A stretch of DNA of 64,000 nucleotides from Acanthochlamys bracteata (lineage: Eukaryota; Streptophyta; Magnoliopsida; Pandanales; Velloziaceae): the NCBI GenBank assembly GCA_019914995.1, contig CM034126.1, forward strand, positions 1,493,001 through 1,557,000, in the 5' to 3' direction. Under the pieces are notes generated by a model, which was not told where the DNA came from, did no database searches, and saw nothing but the letters and a program-made list of their open reading frames with translations. The position numbers and the translations under genes are program-made. This document shows positions 24,259-40,299 of the stretch, in pieces. Each line of letters starts with the position of its first letter. Within the stretch, counting starts at the first letter, position 1.

Positions 24259-24460
24259 TATACCCATCCACGATCTGCAACCGCTCCTCTCACATTCCCA
24301 TTTTCTTCTTCTCTGTCGTTCTCTCGTTCTTCACGCTTGCTTCCGTTCTCCTTCGCTGGAGAAGAGATCTATAGGTTGATTTTATAACCCAATTCGTCAC
24401 TACGAATTTGTACTAGATCTGTTTCGTGAAGAACTTTTTGCGATTATTCGATCTATCGCC

Positions 24461-28051
<3,591 letters not shown>

Positions 28052-30853
28052 GCTGCATGTCTATCTTGGTGGCATGTAACATCCTAGCATTTCATACCAA
28101 GTTTTTTGAGCCGCAAGTGATTTCATTATACTGTTGACATGATCGATTTTTTCCATCTATTTGTCTTCTTAAATATTGTACAAATTTGGGGTAACAGTAT
28201 AGCAAACATATTTTGTTCTGGGACGTTTTAAGCAGTCTGCATGCATATTCTCTTTGTTCTAGGCTTCTAGCTCACAGTATTGATAAATTGACCGAAACAA
28301 TGGAAACCTGTACGTTCCACAGTATTTTGGTATGTGCTCATCAGTTTCTCTTGCTGTTGCCCGCCCCACCCCCTTAAAATCCTAGCTCCGCCCCTAGTCA
28401 GACGTCTTCACAGTTAAAAGTCAAAAAGAAACGAAAGATCATATTTATTATTATGATCTTTATTATTATTATTGGTAAGGAATGACCTGATCCTTAATTG
28501 AACAAGCTTCTATTTTGCTCAGGTATAAGCTCCAACGTAAATTAGAAAATAGCAAACTGCACTGTTTGCCTGAAAGTATTCGATGATATCGAACATGTTC
28601 TTGATTATTTGGAAACAGAATTTTTTGGGTTGGTACATATTCTGTCCGGTCTGGTTAAAATATGATATAGGTGATATTAGATTTATGCGCACTTTTTTAT
28701 ACAATCTAATTGTTGAATGTATATATGCTATTTAATTATAGTGCATTTGGGATTATTTATGAAATAAAAATTTTTTTTAATAAAAAAATATTTTTGTTAT
28801 TTTTTAAAAATAAATTTTATTTTTTTGACTTTCAAAAAAACTAATAAAAATATGTAATAAAAAAATCTTATTACGTATAATTTTTCTATACTTTTAAATT
28901 TTTAAATAAATTTTTTAGATACTTATATATATCACAAAATATGAAATAAAAAATTAAAAAATGTTGAAAAAAAAAGCTGAATCAAACGTCTTCTAAAATC
29001 TTAGAGTGACGTTTCAAAAATATATATATTTTTTTAAAATAAAAAGTAGTTTATTTTTTTCAATAAATAAATTATATTATGTGTTTTAAAAAATAATAAA
29101 AATATATTATGAAAATTTATTTAAAAATATAAAGTTTTGATAATTTTTTAAAAAACTAAGTCAAACGTTTCCGTAGTGCTACAAGTGTATTGACTAGCAA
29201 AGATCTGATATCAAACCAGACTGCGAATGAGGTGACCACCAACTAGCAGTCAAGAGAACTCGTAATTCAAGGAATAAAACAATTCCACGGTTAAAGCGAC
29301 ATCCACATTCCAGCAAAAAGGAGTGGATTAGAAAGAACCAAACTATCATAACTCGTTTAGACGATGCCTATCTGCATCTCTGAACTTGCTACTTAACGTA
29401 CAGAAGTTTTAGGATTTCGTATCAAAACTCTGAGCTCATTTCCTCCACAAGCAAAATTTGCTTTAAGATGCCTTTACAAGAACATATTAATCAAGTTATC
29501 GAAATGCGATATTGTCTTTTTATGTTTCTCACTATTTATTTCCTCACTCCAAGACCACTTTTTAACACTTTTCAACGTTTGTGTTTGTAATCTGGATACG
29601 CGCCATGTATGACGAAAGAATCTAAAGTTGAAAAAGCGACTGATTTTGCTGGAGCTTTGAGAAATTCACCTTTGTTTTTCATGCAAATTATCTCTTCTTT
29701 TACAACCCAGTGTATAGCGTTGCTCAAACTCAAACTAGGAATAGGTAGTACCAGTTCCAACTTACTGTATGCATAAACTTGTTGTATTAATAAATGATCA
29801 TTCAATAAACATCTTTTGTTTCCTTCTGTTATTTTATGCAAGTATTTTTTAGTTAGTCATTACAAACAACTGAGTTTACGCAAGCATTATGCTCTGTTTA
29901 TGTTTGTTTACCATATCTATTAACCTAACGTGCATGCTTCCTCCGTGATGAATGATCTTTTCAATGTTACATAAGCATCGCACACCTAATAAATGTAATC
30001 TCGAACTCTTTCCAGCGACAGGCGAAGTCAGTCTCTTCCGTTCTGGAGTTTATATCTAGACAAATTTGTTCTTATTATTTTTTTGTTACAAAAAAATATC
30101 TCTCAATAGATAAACTATCGTGATGTTAGATTGATAGATGCATTCTTGAGACTGAAAAAGCAAAGGGAAACTACGCTAACTTTTATTTTAACACCAGATC
30201 AATCTTTGATGAGACACGTTTAATGCTACTCTTTCCTGTCTTCAACAGAGTAGTTCACAAATAGTTATGATCGGGAGAGTTCCATACCTTCACATTCATC
30301 AAAAGATCGATTAAAAGCAGGCGTCAGCGGCTTTCAAATGATATCCAAACTACAAAATTTCTCAATCTTAAATTATATTTTAATTGATACAAGTGAATTT
30401 TACAAATTAAATCACCTGCACGGCTGCACCTTATCTTCTTCATTATCTTCTACTGCCAGAAACAAACAACGAGTTATACCCATCCAGCCGTCCGCCATTA
30501 TTGTTGCTTGCTTAAACCGAGGACAAGAAACGTTATCACAACAGATGCATGACTCTTTCACTCCATCTTCCTCTTGCTATTGATGGCAACCGGGAACTTT
30601 CTTGAAATTCTTTTTGATAATAAGTCTTACATTCATGATGGTTAATAATGAACAAACAAGGAAAATTTGCTCATTAGTTACTACTAGACGCAAATTTCTA
30701 CAAGTTATTTATGTTGCATTTTGATTGCTGCAGTAAAACGGAAGCGTTGTAGATTAATTAAATCACTCTAATGATACCAGGTACTCCATGGGATGAATTT
30801 CGTGATAGAATCCGATTGTGGAGGAACGATGCTGAGCTCCAAAAGCAGTGCTG
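28052..30853. other. Rab1 3' region and intergenic DNA
   Basis: The first 250-300 bases are the probable 3' UTR of the Rab1 gene. From 28740 to about 29180 there are two AT-rich inverted-repeat units (the first from TGCATTTGGGATTATTTATG to AATCAAACGTCTTC). A minus-strand open stretch at 29572-29841 (89 codons) has no recognisable motif and is not called. The last ~100 bases before 30854 are the probable 3' UTR of the MYB gene. Confidence 0.5.
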
Positions 30854-32504
30854 TCAACAGATGAAGGCGAAGTAGTTGGATGAGTCTGGAAATGAGTGTA
30901 CCGTAGCGACAGATTGAGCAAATCTGGGTGTGCAAACAACAGGACTGGTGCTGAAACTTTGCTTGGAGTGATCTGTGAAATCGAGAGTCTTGTCAAGGGT
31001 CTTCATGCCAGGGACCTCTTGTTCCTTGATTGGGCCGGAATCACTTTCCTACTCCGTGTACCATCATAGGTTGGTGAGGTAACAAGTAGTTCACCATTGA
31101 TTAAGCTTATCATAAATGACTACAGACTAATTGTTACCTTATGACTATCTTGGCTGACTTGATTATCAGCTTCTGTAGCTTCACTCATTCTTCTCAAAGG
31201 TGATTTAGCCATAGTTTCAGCTGAAATCTAGATTATGAAAACTGGAGTAACTACTTAGAAGTCTAAGAAAAACTTGAAGTACAAACTGGAAAAAAGAAAG
31301 AAGTAGAAGACGATACCCTTCCATCAATCACAACATCAAAGAGGCTGGACCTGCGCTTCTTTCTGTTGAGGTTGCTTTGCCTCATGAAGTATTTCTGAGC
31401 ATGACTGGCCACTTGAGTTGGAGTTCTAGTTGTGACAAAATTCCTAGAGATTCCTCTCCAATCTCCTTTCCCGAGCTTCTGCAATCCTGCCAAAAATCTT
31501 CTGTGTTCTTCCTCTGTCCAAGGAACACCTGCAGAACGCAATGAGTTTATAAATTCCAAATGCCATTTTTGCTTCCCAAATTATATATTCATAAGAAACC
31601 AAGAGGTATGTTCATTTCAAAATGCCAAGTGAGACCAAACTATGCAGTTTGTATACAAGGAAATGGAAAATTTTCTGACGTTCCCTTCCATTGCTACCAT
31701 CATCACGATACAAATAGGTGTAGTTTCCCTTACGCTAACATCCCTAAAATTAAGAAAACCTCTCAATCTAGCACATCAGAACACATTACAAAATGTTTTT
31801 TAACAAGGTGTTCCAATGGAATGGGATTCATAATTAGTGTAAAAAAAAAGAATAATTACAAAAGAAACAGACACTATTTGTAGTAGAACAAGTTACAAAG
31901 AACGAGCAATTATGATTTCCAAGATCCGTATAGACTTTAGTAGCCAAAGAAACAATATAAGCAGAATCTCAAGGTGGCTACTTTCCAGATTTTTATGCAA
32001 GATCATATTTCCTCTAATCTTCAGGATGCTTTCACATATATGCATTATAATCACAATATGAATGTAAGAAAATATATGTGAGCTACCCAAAATCGATGTG
32101 ATCTCGTCATCGTAACTACAAGCACCTTCCTATAATCCTTAGAACAATCTAGCTATCAATACAATAACAATCAAAAGACAAACAAAACTTAGGAATCCTT
32201 TAAAGAAAAAAACACAATTTTGACGAAGACCCGAAAGAAAGCTGCAACTTTAATATGAGTAACAATGAATCAGCGAACCTCTCTTCCTTTCATGGCGCCT
32301 CCGACGAGAAGACTGGCGGAGCCCATCGTCGGATAAATACCAGTTATCTCCGGAGGAGTGGTCAACGGCGGCGGTGAGGTTCCCCATACTGGCGCTCTTC
32401 CTCATTACGTCATCCACCGATACGGTGGGTCCTGCTTCTTCATCGCCGACGATCCGTACGCCGAACAACTTCAGCCCTTTCTTCTTCTCTACTGCTCCAG
32501 CCAT
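30854..32504 (-). CDS. MYB-related transcription factor, single-repeat SHAQKYF type
   Basis: Four exons: 32504-32279, 31528-31317, 31227-31138 and 31048-30854. Phases agree and give 240 residues. Residues 13-18 read LFGVRI, a short N-terminal motif shared by many members of this family. The single MYB repeat spans about 76-124 (from [13 protein letters not shown] to the family-defining SHAQKYF at 117-123), followed by a basic stretch ([11 protein letters not shown]). Such proteins bind I-box or TATCC-type DNA elements and often act as repressors in sugar, light or hormone responses; the targets here are unknown. The last exon is the least certain. The chosen frame ends SSNYFAFIC and a stop at 30854-30856; a second open frame runs on to 30763 but cannot be reached in phase with the visible acceptor. 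Confidence 0.85.
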
Positions 32505-34361
32505 GCAACCTCAATCACCAATGACCCAAAATTTTCTGTCTCTCAAACTTCACTTTTTATTCTCTATCTGTGAAGTTCTTCGAAGTAAAAACCAAAAGAG
32601 AACGTTAGTAAGATTGTTCGAATATCTCTCTCTCTATCTTTCTGCAGGTTGATGATAAAGAAGATCGGTTCTTTGTTGGTTGGAAACTACTAATACAAGA
32701 AACATAGAAGAAACATTTGGAACAGTTAGTGCGTATTTCAAATGTATCTAATTTTATTTTTTCTATTAAATTTTTAATTTTGAATAATTTTTATATTTTA
32801 ATTATATAAAAAATTTAAAATTTTAATTTTATATACAAAATTTCAGTTCCAAATTTTTTTATTTACACATGTTTTAATATAATTATATTTTTTAATTTTT
32901 AATATACTTTTAAAATTTATTAAAACACAAATACTAAATTTTATTTTTATTTTATTTTTTAAAAAATTCTATTTTTTTGTTTATTTTCACAAAATTTAGT
33001 TATAAAAATAAAAACAAAAAAACAACACCGCAGAGAAACTAAATAAAAACAAATAAAATAATACTAAAGATTCTTCTGCTGTTTACAGAATACCCTTGTT
33101 ACATGTACCTAATTACTAAATTACCATTGTAGACGTGAAGCATGGGTTGCGTTGATTCTTCAGGTCTTCCTTACTATAATTATTTTGATTAGTTAACATT
33201 GGAATTTAGAACAACAGCATTTATTTATTGAAAATGGCAGCATTCGAAATTCTTTCAATGAATTTGTCCATAAAGGAGAGAGCCGTTGTCCAGATTTACC
33301 TGTATTTACCTGTTAACTGCTGGACGTAACGGCTCCGACCACCCGAACTCAGCCAGCCATTCCAGGACTCTCTATAAATATGTAACTAAAAAGACTATAG
33401 TGTTGAGAGTTAATTACGATAGTGCCGTTGCTGGTTAGTTGATAAGCAGAAGATGTAGGAGATGAATTGACAAGGACCGAACTGTCATTAACTAACCTTA
33501 TCTTCTATTTGGATGGATCGGATTTTTCTGGTACTGGCATCCCGTGTACCTCGCGGACTTTACACTATCAAGAGACTGTTTGGGTTTGCTTTTTTTCAAT
33601 AAAAAAATTTTTTTTATTTCATATTTTTTAATATATATTTTATAAATGTTTAAAAATTTAAAAAGTATAAAAAAATTTTATATAAAAAATTTTTTTTATT
33701 ATATATTTTTATTATTTTTTGAACTCATTTTTAATAACAAATAAATATCAAACTAGTGTACCTTTCAAATTCACCTTTAAATAACTCATTTTTAAAGGCT
33801 CAATTTTAAAAACTCATCTCCGAGCAAAAAAAACAAAATACACTCTTATAAAATATGAAAAAATCAGCATTTATTAGATATACATTTACAGTAACAACAA
33901 CATTATGGACATAATTTAATATATTTATCATTGATTATTAAATTTTTATTTCAACTTCTTATTTCCTAATAATTTTTGTATAACATTTAAAATTTAAATA
34001 TAAAAAAATATACATAAAAAAACTGTATATACATATTTTTAAATTATTTTTAGTAAAAAATTAAATTTATTTTAATGAAAAATTTCAAAATAAATTATTA
34101 TAAAATATTTTATTTGAAGTACTCTTACACGTCTCCTATATATGGCCTTCAAACAAAATTGACATTAAAAGAGAATTCACAATAATATACATCAATATAG
34201 TTAACCAATATCGTCCTCCCTACTTCAAACTTCAAAGAGGTCAATAAAAGGCTAAACTGGACTTTCAATGAAATCACCTTACTAAATAAATGAAATCACC
34301 GAATTAAATAAAAAATAGTACTATAATTTGGTGCATAACAAAGAGACCTATGACGTAATGG
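32505..34361. other. intergenic region with an orphan promoter-like island
   Basis: 32505-32720 is the upstream region and leader of the MYB gene. 32724-33010 is an AT-rich repeat unit like those at 15.4 and 57.6 kb. From about 33240 to 33420 there is a less AT-rich island with a clear TATAAATA at 33372-33379, but no gene follows it on the plus strand. 33570-34330 is AT-rich repeat sequence. The final ~50 bases are the 3' end of the phospholipase gene transcript. Confidence 0.45.
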
Positions 34362-35948
34362 CTAGGACGACGGGCTAAGTAATGCGCCGGCATGGTTGTG
34401 GGCCAAAACGCTTTGGGCCGAGTCGACATTCTCCCTGACGGCAAATGTATTGGCTTTGGTGACGTACAGCCTTTTAACACTGGCCCGCTGTTGGTCCATT
34501 AATCTCGCAATGCCTCGTTTAGCGTTCGCTCTAAAAGGACACCCACTACCCAGAAACCCATCAATCAAATGCAAATACGCCTCAAGATCGTGACAGCACC
34601 CCGGCGATGCATCTGGTTTAAGAAACGGTGAAGATTTGCTATTTACCTTCAACTCTTGTCCCACGTGCGAATAACAATCGTTGGATAATCCAGCAGGTAC
34701 ACGTGGCACTAGGTCGTGCGCGTTCACTACACGCAAAGCTTTCACTCCCCGTTTCTCCACACGTTTGGCGAACGCTCCGTTTCCCACTTTCGGTCCACCG
34801 AATGAAAATACTGCTACTGAAGGTCTTATGTCGTCTCCGGCGAATTTCCCGGCGAGCTCGTCGGCAACTAAGAGACCAAGAGCTGCTCCTAAGCTGTGTC
34901 CTGTTATACTGATGCTGATTTCTTCACCTTTGTATTTCTCCATCAATCGTTTGATTTCGGTGACAACTGATTCCGCGAGACTCGGAACTCGAGGAGTTGA
35001 AGTTTTGAACAAATTCCAGAACCCGCACGCAACCTTGGGAGCAGTGTGATCCATGTCAGTAGAGGAAGGTATGCTGGTAGGTTTAGACATGGGAACAAGC
35101 CCGGCACGGAAGTTTTCAGCCCATTCGAGACACGTGGCAGTTCCACGGAGGGCAATCACAATATCGCGCCTACCCATCCGTTGGATCTCCCGCTCGTTAT
35201 TGCAGACGGCAACATATCCAATCCAGCTAGTTCTCTGCTTCATCCACGCCGGGGCGGCAGAGATGAAATTGGGAATATCGAGAGATGCAGTAGCGTAGAG
35301 GCTTGCCGTAACACGGTAAGACCGATCGGGAAGGATGACGTGGCGTGGTTGGCCAGGTTGAACTCCTGGAAGAGAATCGAAAGCATGGTACGCCGCACCG
35401 ACGAGATCCCCGTAGCGAACAAGTTCGCGGCGGAGATTTTCATCTAGCGGATCTAACAGTCCTTCCCAGTTCACCGCGCCGTGGTAAAGCCGCCACCGTG
35501 ACGCAATGGAATTTTTTGGAGATAAACGTGGGGTATCTGAAAGCAGCCGCTGCAATAGTCCTAATCCTTTCGGAGACATTTCTTCGGTTGGGTTCGGTAG
35601 AAGTCTTTGTAGATTAAGCGCACTGAAGAGACCGATACTTCCGTTGCCGGATTTCGACTCCGGTTCTTGGATGATGAAATCGTCATGGTCGACTCTACTT
35701 GCTCTCAGGTGATCATGATGCTGAATATCTGTGTGATGATTGTTGGTTCGTTTTGAAAGAAAATTGTCGAGATTGGAGAGTGTTGTTTTAGTTGAAACTG
35801 TTGCAGAAGAACAGCTGGTTGGGATATTGTTGGAAGAAGAAGGTTTTATTGCTGGGGATCTGGTGAGAGGAGGAGAACGGCGGTTGAAACCGGCGGCACC
35901 TGCAGGTGAAACGTGTTGCGACGAAGCTTGCGCTGCTGCGATGGACAT
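34362..35948 (-). CDS. class-I phospholipase A1, plastid-type (PLA1-I / DAD1-like lipase)
   Basis: A single open frame of 528 residues, intronless, as is usual for this family. The first ~100 residues are Ser/Thr/Arg-rich with few acidic residues before residue 60, which fits a plastid transit peptide. The class-3 lipase domain follows: WRLYHGAVNWEGLLDPLD (about 152-169), IALRGTATCLEWAENF (about 265-280) and the nucleophile motif GHSLG (350-354, Ser352). The Asp is in HDLVPRVP (about 412) and the His in CHDLEAYLHLIDG (453 or 460). Family members release fatty acids from the sn-1 position of plastid galactolipids and phospholipids; DAD1 itself supplies linolenic acid for jasmonate. Which of the PLA1-I subgroups this is (beta or gamma type) is not settled. 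A TATA box sits at 36020-36029. GC content is higher than in the flanking DNA. The many overlapping plus-strand ORFs are shadows of this frame. Confidence 0.93.
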   Translation of the reverse strand: MSIAAAQASSQHVSPAGAAGFNRRSPPLTRSPAIKPSSSNNIPTSCSSATVSTKTTLSNLDNFLSKRTNNHHTDIQHHDHLRASRVDHDDFIIQEPESKSGNGSIGLFSALNLQRLLPNPTEEMSPKGLGLLQRLLSDTPRLSPKNSIASRWRLYHGAVNWEGLLDPLDENLRRELVRYGDLVGAAYHAFDSLPGVQPGQPRHVILPDRSYRVTASLYATASLDIPNFISAAPAWMKQRTSWIGYVAVCNNEREIQRMGRRDIVIALRGTATCLEWAENFRAGLVPMSKPTSIPSSTDMDHTAPKVACGFWNLFKTSTPRVPSLAESVVTEIKRLMEKYKGEEISISITGHSLGAALGLLVADELAGKFAGDDIRPSVAVFSFGGPKVGNGAFAKRVEKRGVKALRVVNAHDLVPRVPAGLSNDCYSHVGQELKVNSKSSPFLKPDASPGCCHDLEAYLHLIDGFLGSGCPFRANAKRGIARLMDQQRASVKRLYVTKANTFAVRENVDSAQSVLAHNHAGALLSPSS

Positions 35949-36019
35949 CTGAGTTTGGAGAGAGAACAGAAAGCTAGAGTTGTTAGTTTACGAACATAAT
36001 GGAAATAAATTTAAGCCGC

Positions 36020-36029
36020 CTTATATAAC
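36020..36029 (-). promoter_or_regulatory. TATA box of the phospholipase A1 gene
   Basis: On the minus strand it reads AGTTATATAAGG, about 75 bases upstream of the ATG at 35948. The spacing fits a short leader. Confidence 0.65.
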
Positions 36030-37212
36030 TCATGGTCAATTTGGGCGAATAGTCAATAAACAAACGGGTCTAAATGAACAAATCAGTACAGACCTGAATC
36101 AGTTTAGATAGCTTGACAAGCAATTAGGTCCGGTCGATTTCTTCACTTCTTCTAGGTCAGCGCTTTAGCTTTTAGTTTTGTTTCGTTTTTTACATAATTT
36201 GTTTGATCGAAAATTTTTTTGACGGTAGAACTTGTGCATTTGCCGTGTAGTTTCATATGAGATTGCATACGTAGGAAAATTGGAGAAGAAGGTAAGATGT
36301 AAGCTGGATAAAATACAAACTGCTACTTAAACGTGGCTGATGTATATTAATTAGCGACGTTGATTGTGATCATTTCGCCGCCAGCAGTCAATGTTAGTTG
36401 CTGTAAAGTGTGATTGTTACTTTGGAAGAATTTCAAAGAATGAAAGAATTCTTTTGTTAATCTTTGGAGGTGGTCCTGCATAAGCTTCTGTTCAACTAAT
36501 GCTTTTCCTAATACTGGTTCATATTGTATGATATTATAAGCTTCAGGTGTCGTCCGCTCGTTATTACTTACTAAATTTATTTTTTTAACAAAAAATTATA
36601 TAATATTGTAAAAAACTAATTCTTTTAAAACATAAAAAATAATAACATTATAATTTATTTTTGTTAAATAAAGCATTAAATTAATTTGAATATTGAAATA
36701 GTCTTTTTAAAAATTTTATTTTAACTATCTTTAATATTCCCCTCGGTTGGATCCTCTCAGGGGGTCTCTCACTGTGAGTTTCGCATCACTTATATTATAA
36801 AAACATTTTCATATTTTTAATGAAATTTTATTTCATTTTTTATATTGTTTTATTAATTTTTTAAAAATCAAACTTTTATTCAGTTAAAATAATTTTATTT
36901 TATAAATTTTTATTTTAAATACTTTAAAATATGATCTCAAATTAATTACGATGGAGAGTGACATCACATGCAAGTAGAATTTCAGCATGACATAATTGCA
37001 ATAATTTATTTCGTTAGAAGAAGATGAATGTATAATAACTATATAACATGAAAAGTTTGAATTTCAAAAGAGTAGGCACGCATGTGATGAGCACCAAAAG
37101 TCAGAACGAAAAAGAAGTCAACACGATTTCCTTTATAAATTATCGGACTAACTTCGTCATTCTTTTGACAGTAGAACATAGCTGTATGTTTCCGTTCGAC
37201 CAAAATATATAT

Positions 37213-37434
37213 GGCGCTGTTTGGTTCTCCGTTTCAAAAATTATTTATCAATATTTTTTTAAATATATAAAAAATTTATTTAAAAATTTAAAAAATTAGA
37301 AAAATTTTATAAAGTGAAATTTTTTTATTGCATATTTTTATTTTTTTTGAAATAAAAAAAAATATAATTTATTTTCTAAAAAAAATATTTTTTATTTTAA
37401 AAAAATTGATTGTATAAGCAATTCCAAACGCGCC
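37213..37434. mobile_element. MITE-like element, family D
   Basis: The left end GGCGCTGTTTGG and the right end CCAAACGCGCC form an inverted repeat with one inserted base. The AT core carries the TTTATTTAAAAATTTAAAAA and GCATATTTTTATT phrases of the other copies. The target duplication is not clear. Confidence 0.6.
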
Positions 37435-40299
37435 GATAAATGATCGTCTCAACAAGATGGAGTACGCGGCGGTTTGCGATTGCATATTAAAAAACAGTTT
37501 TTATATTTTATATTTTTAATTTTAATAAATTTTTAAATAATTTTTGTAAAAATTTATTTAAAATTTTAAAAATATAAAAGAATTTTATGTAATAATTTTT
37601 TTATTATTATTTAAAAATAAGTTTGAACAAAAGTATTTTTTTTAAAAATAATTTTTAAAAACATTTCTAAACACCCGTTTGCACTTTTCAAAACGTAATC
37701 CGAGAGGACCGAGAGCAGTTGAAAGATTTGTAAAATTGAAGAATATTGTAGATGACTTTGCAATACAGAAGTACCGCAAGATTCACCCAGAAATCTCCAC
37801 GCAGGCATATTTCAATTCCACTGAAACTTCTTTTTTTGATAATTATAATTAATTACTTTATATATTTTAGTTATTATTTTTAATTTTACTTTACTTTTAA
37901 ATTTCATTTTTATAAATTTTATTTAAATTTATTTTATGTATTAGTTATTACTTTGATTTTATTTTACATAAAATTTTACTTTCGAAATTTACCATAACAA
38001 TATTTACTCTTAGATAAGTAAAATATGATCTCACAAAGCAATAAATGTTTTCCCATATTAATGCGCCATAATAAGATAAAAGGATGTCTTGGGTAGTCCA
38101 GAAAACCAACGCTCTGGTTATTTCAATAATATTATTTTTACATTTTAATTTTTAAACATATTTTTAAAATTATAAATTTTATTAAAAAATATTAACTGAA
38201 AAAACTAAAAAATACTCTTTCATAATTTTATATGATACTGATAGTCTACCTTCATTGCTGATTCATTCGCTCGCATAATCCAGCCGCCTCAATCAAGAAC
38301 CAGGTGTGATGAGCGTATAGAGCGGACGTCTTACCTTCTTAAACAATTGCATCTCCGGACTCTCTTTTTCTTATTAGCAAAGATAATAACCAAAATAAGA
38401 TGTACAAGTGGTTGTTCGGGAACGCGTTGCGGGCGCGGTTTCCAGAACACGCCTTCTATCCACTCAAAAAAGAAATTTGAATCATTTTCAAAATATCTAT
38501 ATAATAAAATTATTATATATATGCTTTCATTTATTTACCCAAATAAAAACTTTTTTAATTTTATTATAAAATTTTCTTATGTTACAGATCAGGTGTCGTT
38601 CCAAAATACTTCAAATGAATATATTTTTAAAATAATTTTAATTGTTTAAAATATATATATAATTTTAAAATTTTAATATATATAAAATTTATTTAAAATT
38701 TAAAACAAAAGCTGCCAAATAACTTCCTATTTCGTCAACCGATGTAAGCGTGCCTACGTCAACAATTCAACACATAGTCGTGAAAATCGGATCAACAATG
38801 AATTGAACCATCATGTCAATAATACTACAATATTAATAATAGTACCAACTATTATTATTTCAAAAGAAAAAATAATAAAATTTTTTTTTTTAAAAGGCAT
38901 AAAAAAATAAACTAACAAAAAAATATTAAAAAATAAAACAATATTTTAAATAATAAATTTTAAAAGAAATTTTTTATTTTAAAATAATTTTGTTATTTTT
39001 CTTACAATTTAACAAAATTAGTAATATAAAAATTTAAAAATCACTAATAATAAATATTTACAAATAAAATATAACAAACTTATTTTTTTGTATTATCATA
39101 TCCAAATATAAAATAAAAACTATATATTATATTTCAATATAAGACTACTAATAATTATTTTTACATCAATATATTATAAATTTAAATTTTTTAAATTTTA
39201 ATTTAATCTAGTTCGACCCGGACGAGCGGGTCGACCGAGTTGAAGCGAGTCAGAATGGGTCGAAGCGGATCAGAACGGATCGATTGCATAAATAATTTTA
39301 TTATAAATTCGGACAGGTTTACGTTCCGAGTCGTCAAATTTCGAATCAACCTGGGCGGGCCGATCCGAATTTTACAACTATGATTCACCAGCAACTATAC
39401 TTATAAAATTAAAGAATATTTGAAAGTACTTACTAAAATTAATTTTTGTAAAAAGATATTTAAAATTTTAAAAATATATTTATTTATTAATAAAAAATTA
39501 ATTAAAACATATTAATAATTTAAGATGTAAATTTTTATTTTTAAAATTAAAATCTTTTTCTATAGAATACTTTTTAAAGTTTTTGAAAAATAAAAATATA
39601 ATTAGAATGAAAATAAAAAGTTAGGAGAGGCTAAGCTACATCGAACATCCCGTTGATGTTTGAATTGCCTTGTAAAGAATAAGAGCCAAATATAATGGAC
39701 CTCTAATTTTGAGCCAAAATAATCTTTTATTTTCTCTAACATATACATAAAGTCCAACTAATCTATCGCAAACATTATAAAATACTCTTAAAATCTCATA
39801 CATTCTAAATTTTAGATTTTTATACATTTTATTTTATTATTTTGAAATAATATTTTGGAGAAATATTCTCCACCATCTGTTAAAATGATCATTACTATCT
39901 ATTAAAAAAGTCAATAATATAAATAAAAAAACAACTTCTCATTAAAATTTATGTACTTGTAAAGTTTTTATATTTATTTTTTATTTGAAGTGAGTTAGAA
40001 TTACAATTTTTTTGAAAATCCTTAATTCAAAAAAAAAAGGTAAACATGCCCTATGAGTCACCAAAAAGAGTATAATTGTAAAGTTTAACTAAGGCTTTTT
40101 GTGCTAAAATTATCAACCACACTAACAACTAGCCCAAAAGATAATAAATGGGCTTCTTCTGGGCCGAGTGATGCTTCTCTTTTAGCTCATCGTTCCAAAC
40201 AGAAAAAGTTTGAACTCCCCGCTACCGCTAAAATCAGGCGGGAAGTTGAAATTCTGAAAAGTAAAACTTAAAGAGAATCTTTAACGAAAACTTCTCTGC

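Larger units (their letters stand above)
35949..40299. other. long AT-rich intergenic region
   Basis: 35949-36150 is the leader and promoter of the phospholipase gene. The rest has no recognisable gene: ORFs are short and AT-driven. It contains the element at 37213-37434, a further AT-rich unit at about 37490-37680, and a small GC-richer patch at 39210-39370 with repeated GGGTCG and CGGATC words that looks like an old transposon fragment. The last ~150 bases are the promoter region of the gene at 40300. Confidence 0.5.

Noticed and set aside
29572..29841. Minus-strand 89-codon open frame downstream of Rab1
   Set aside because: No motif, no promoter signs and no partner exons; this length is expected by chance in this amount of DNA.
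30763..30853. Longer alternative C-terminus of the MYB factor
   Set aside because: That frame cannot be reached in phase from exon 3 through the visible acceptor at 31049; the in-phase frame stops at 30854.
34396..35952. Many long plus-strand and off-frame ORFs over the phospholipase gene
   Set aside because: They are shadows of one GC-richer 528-codon frame with clear lipase motifs; none has motifs of its own.
39203..39394. GC-richer patch read as a possible gene
   Set aside because: It consists of repeated GGGTCG and CGGATC-like words without a stable frame or motif, so it is more likely an old repeat fragment.
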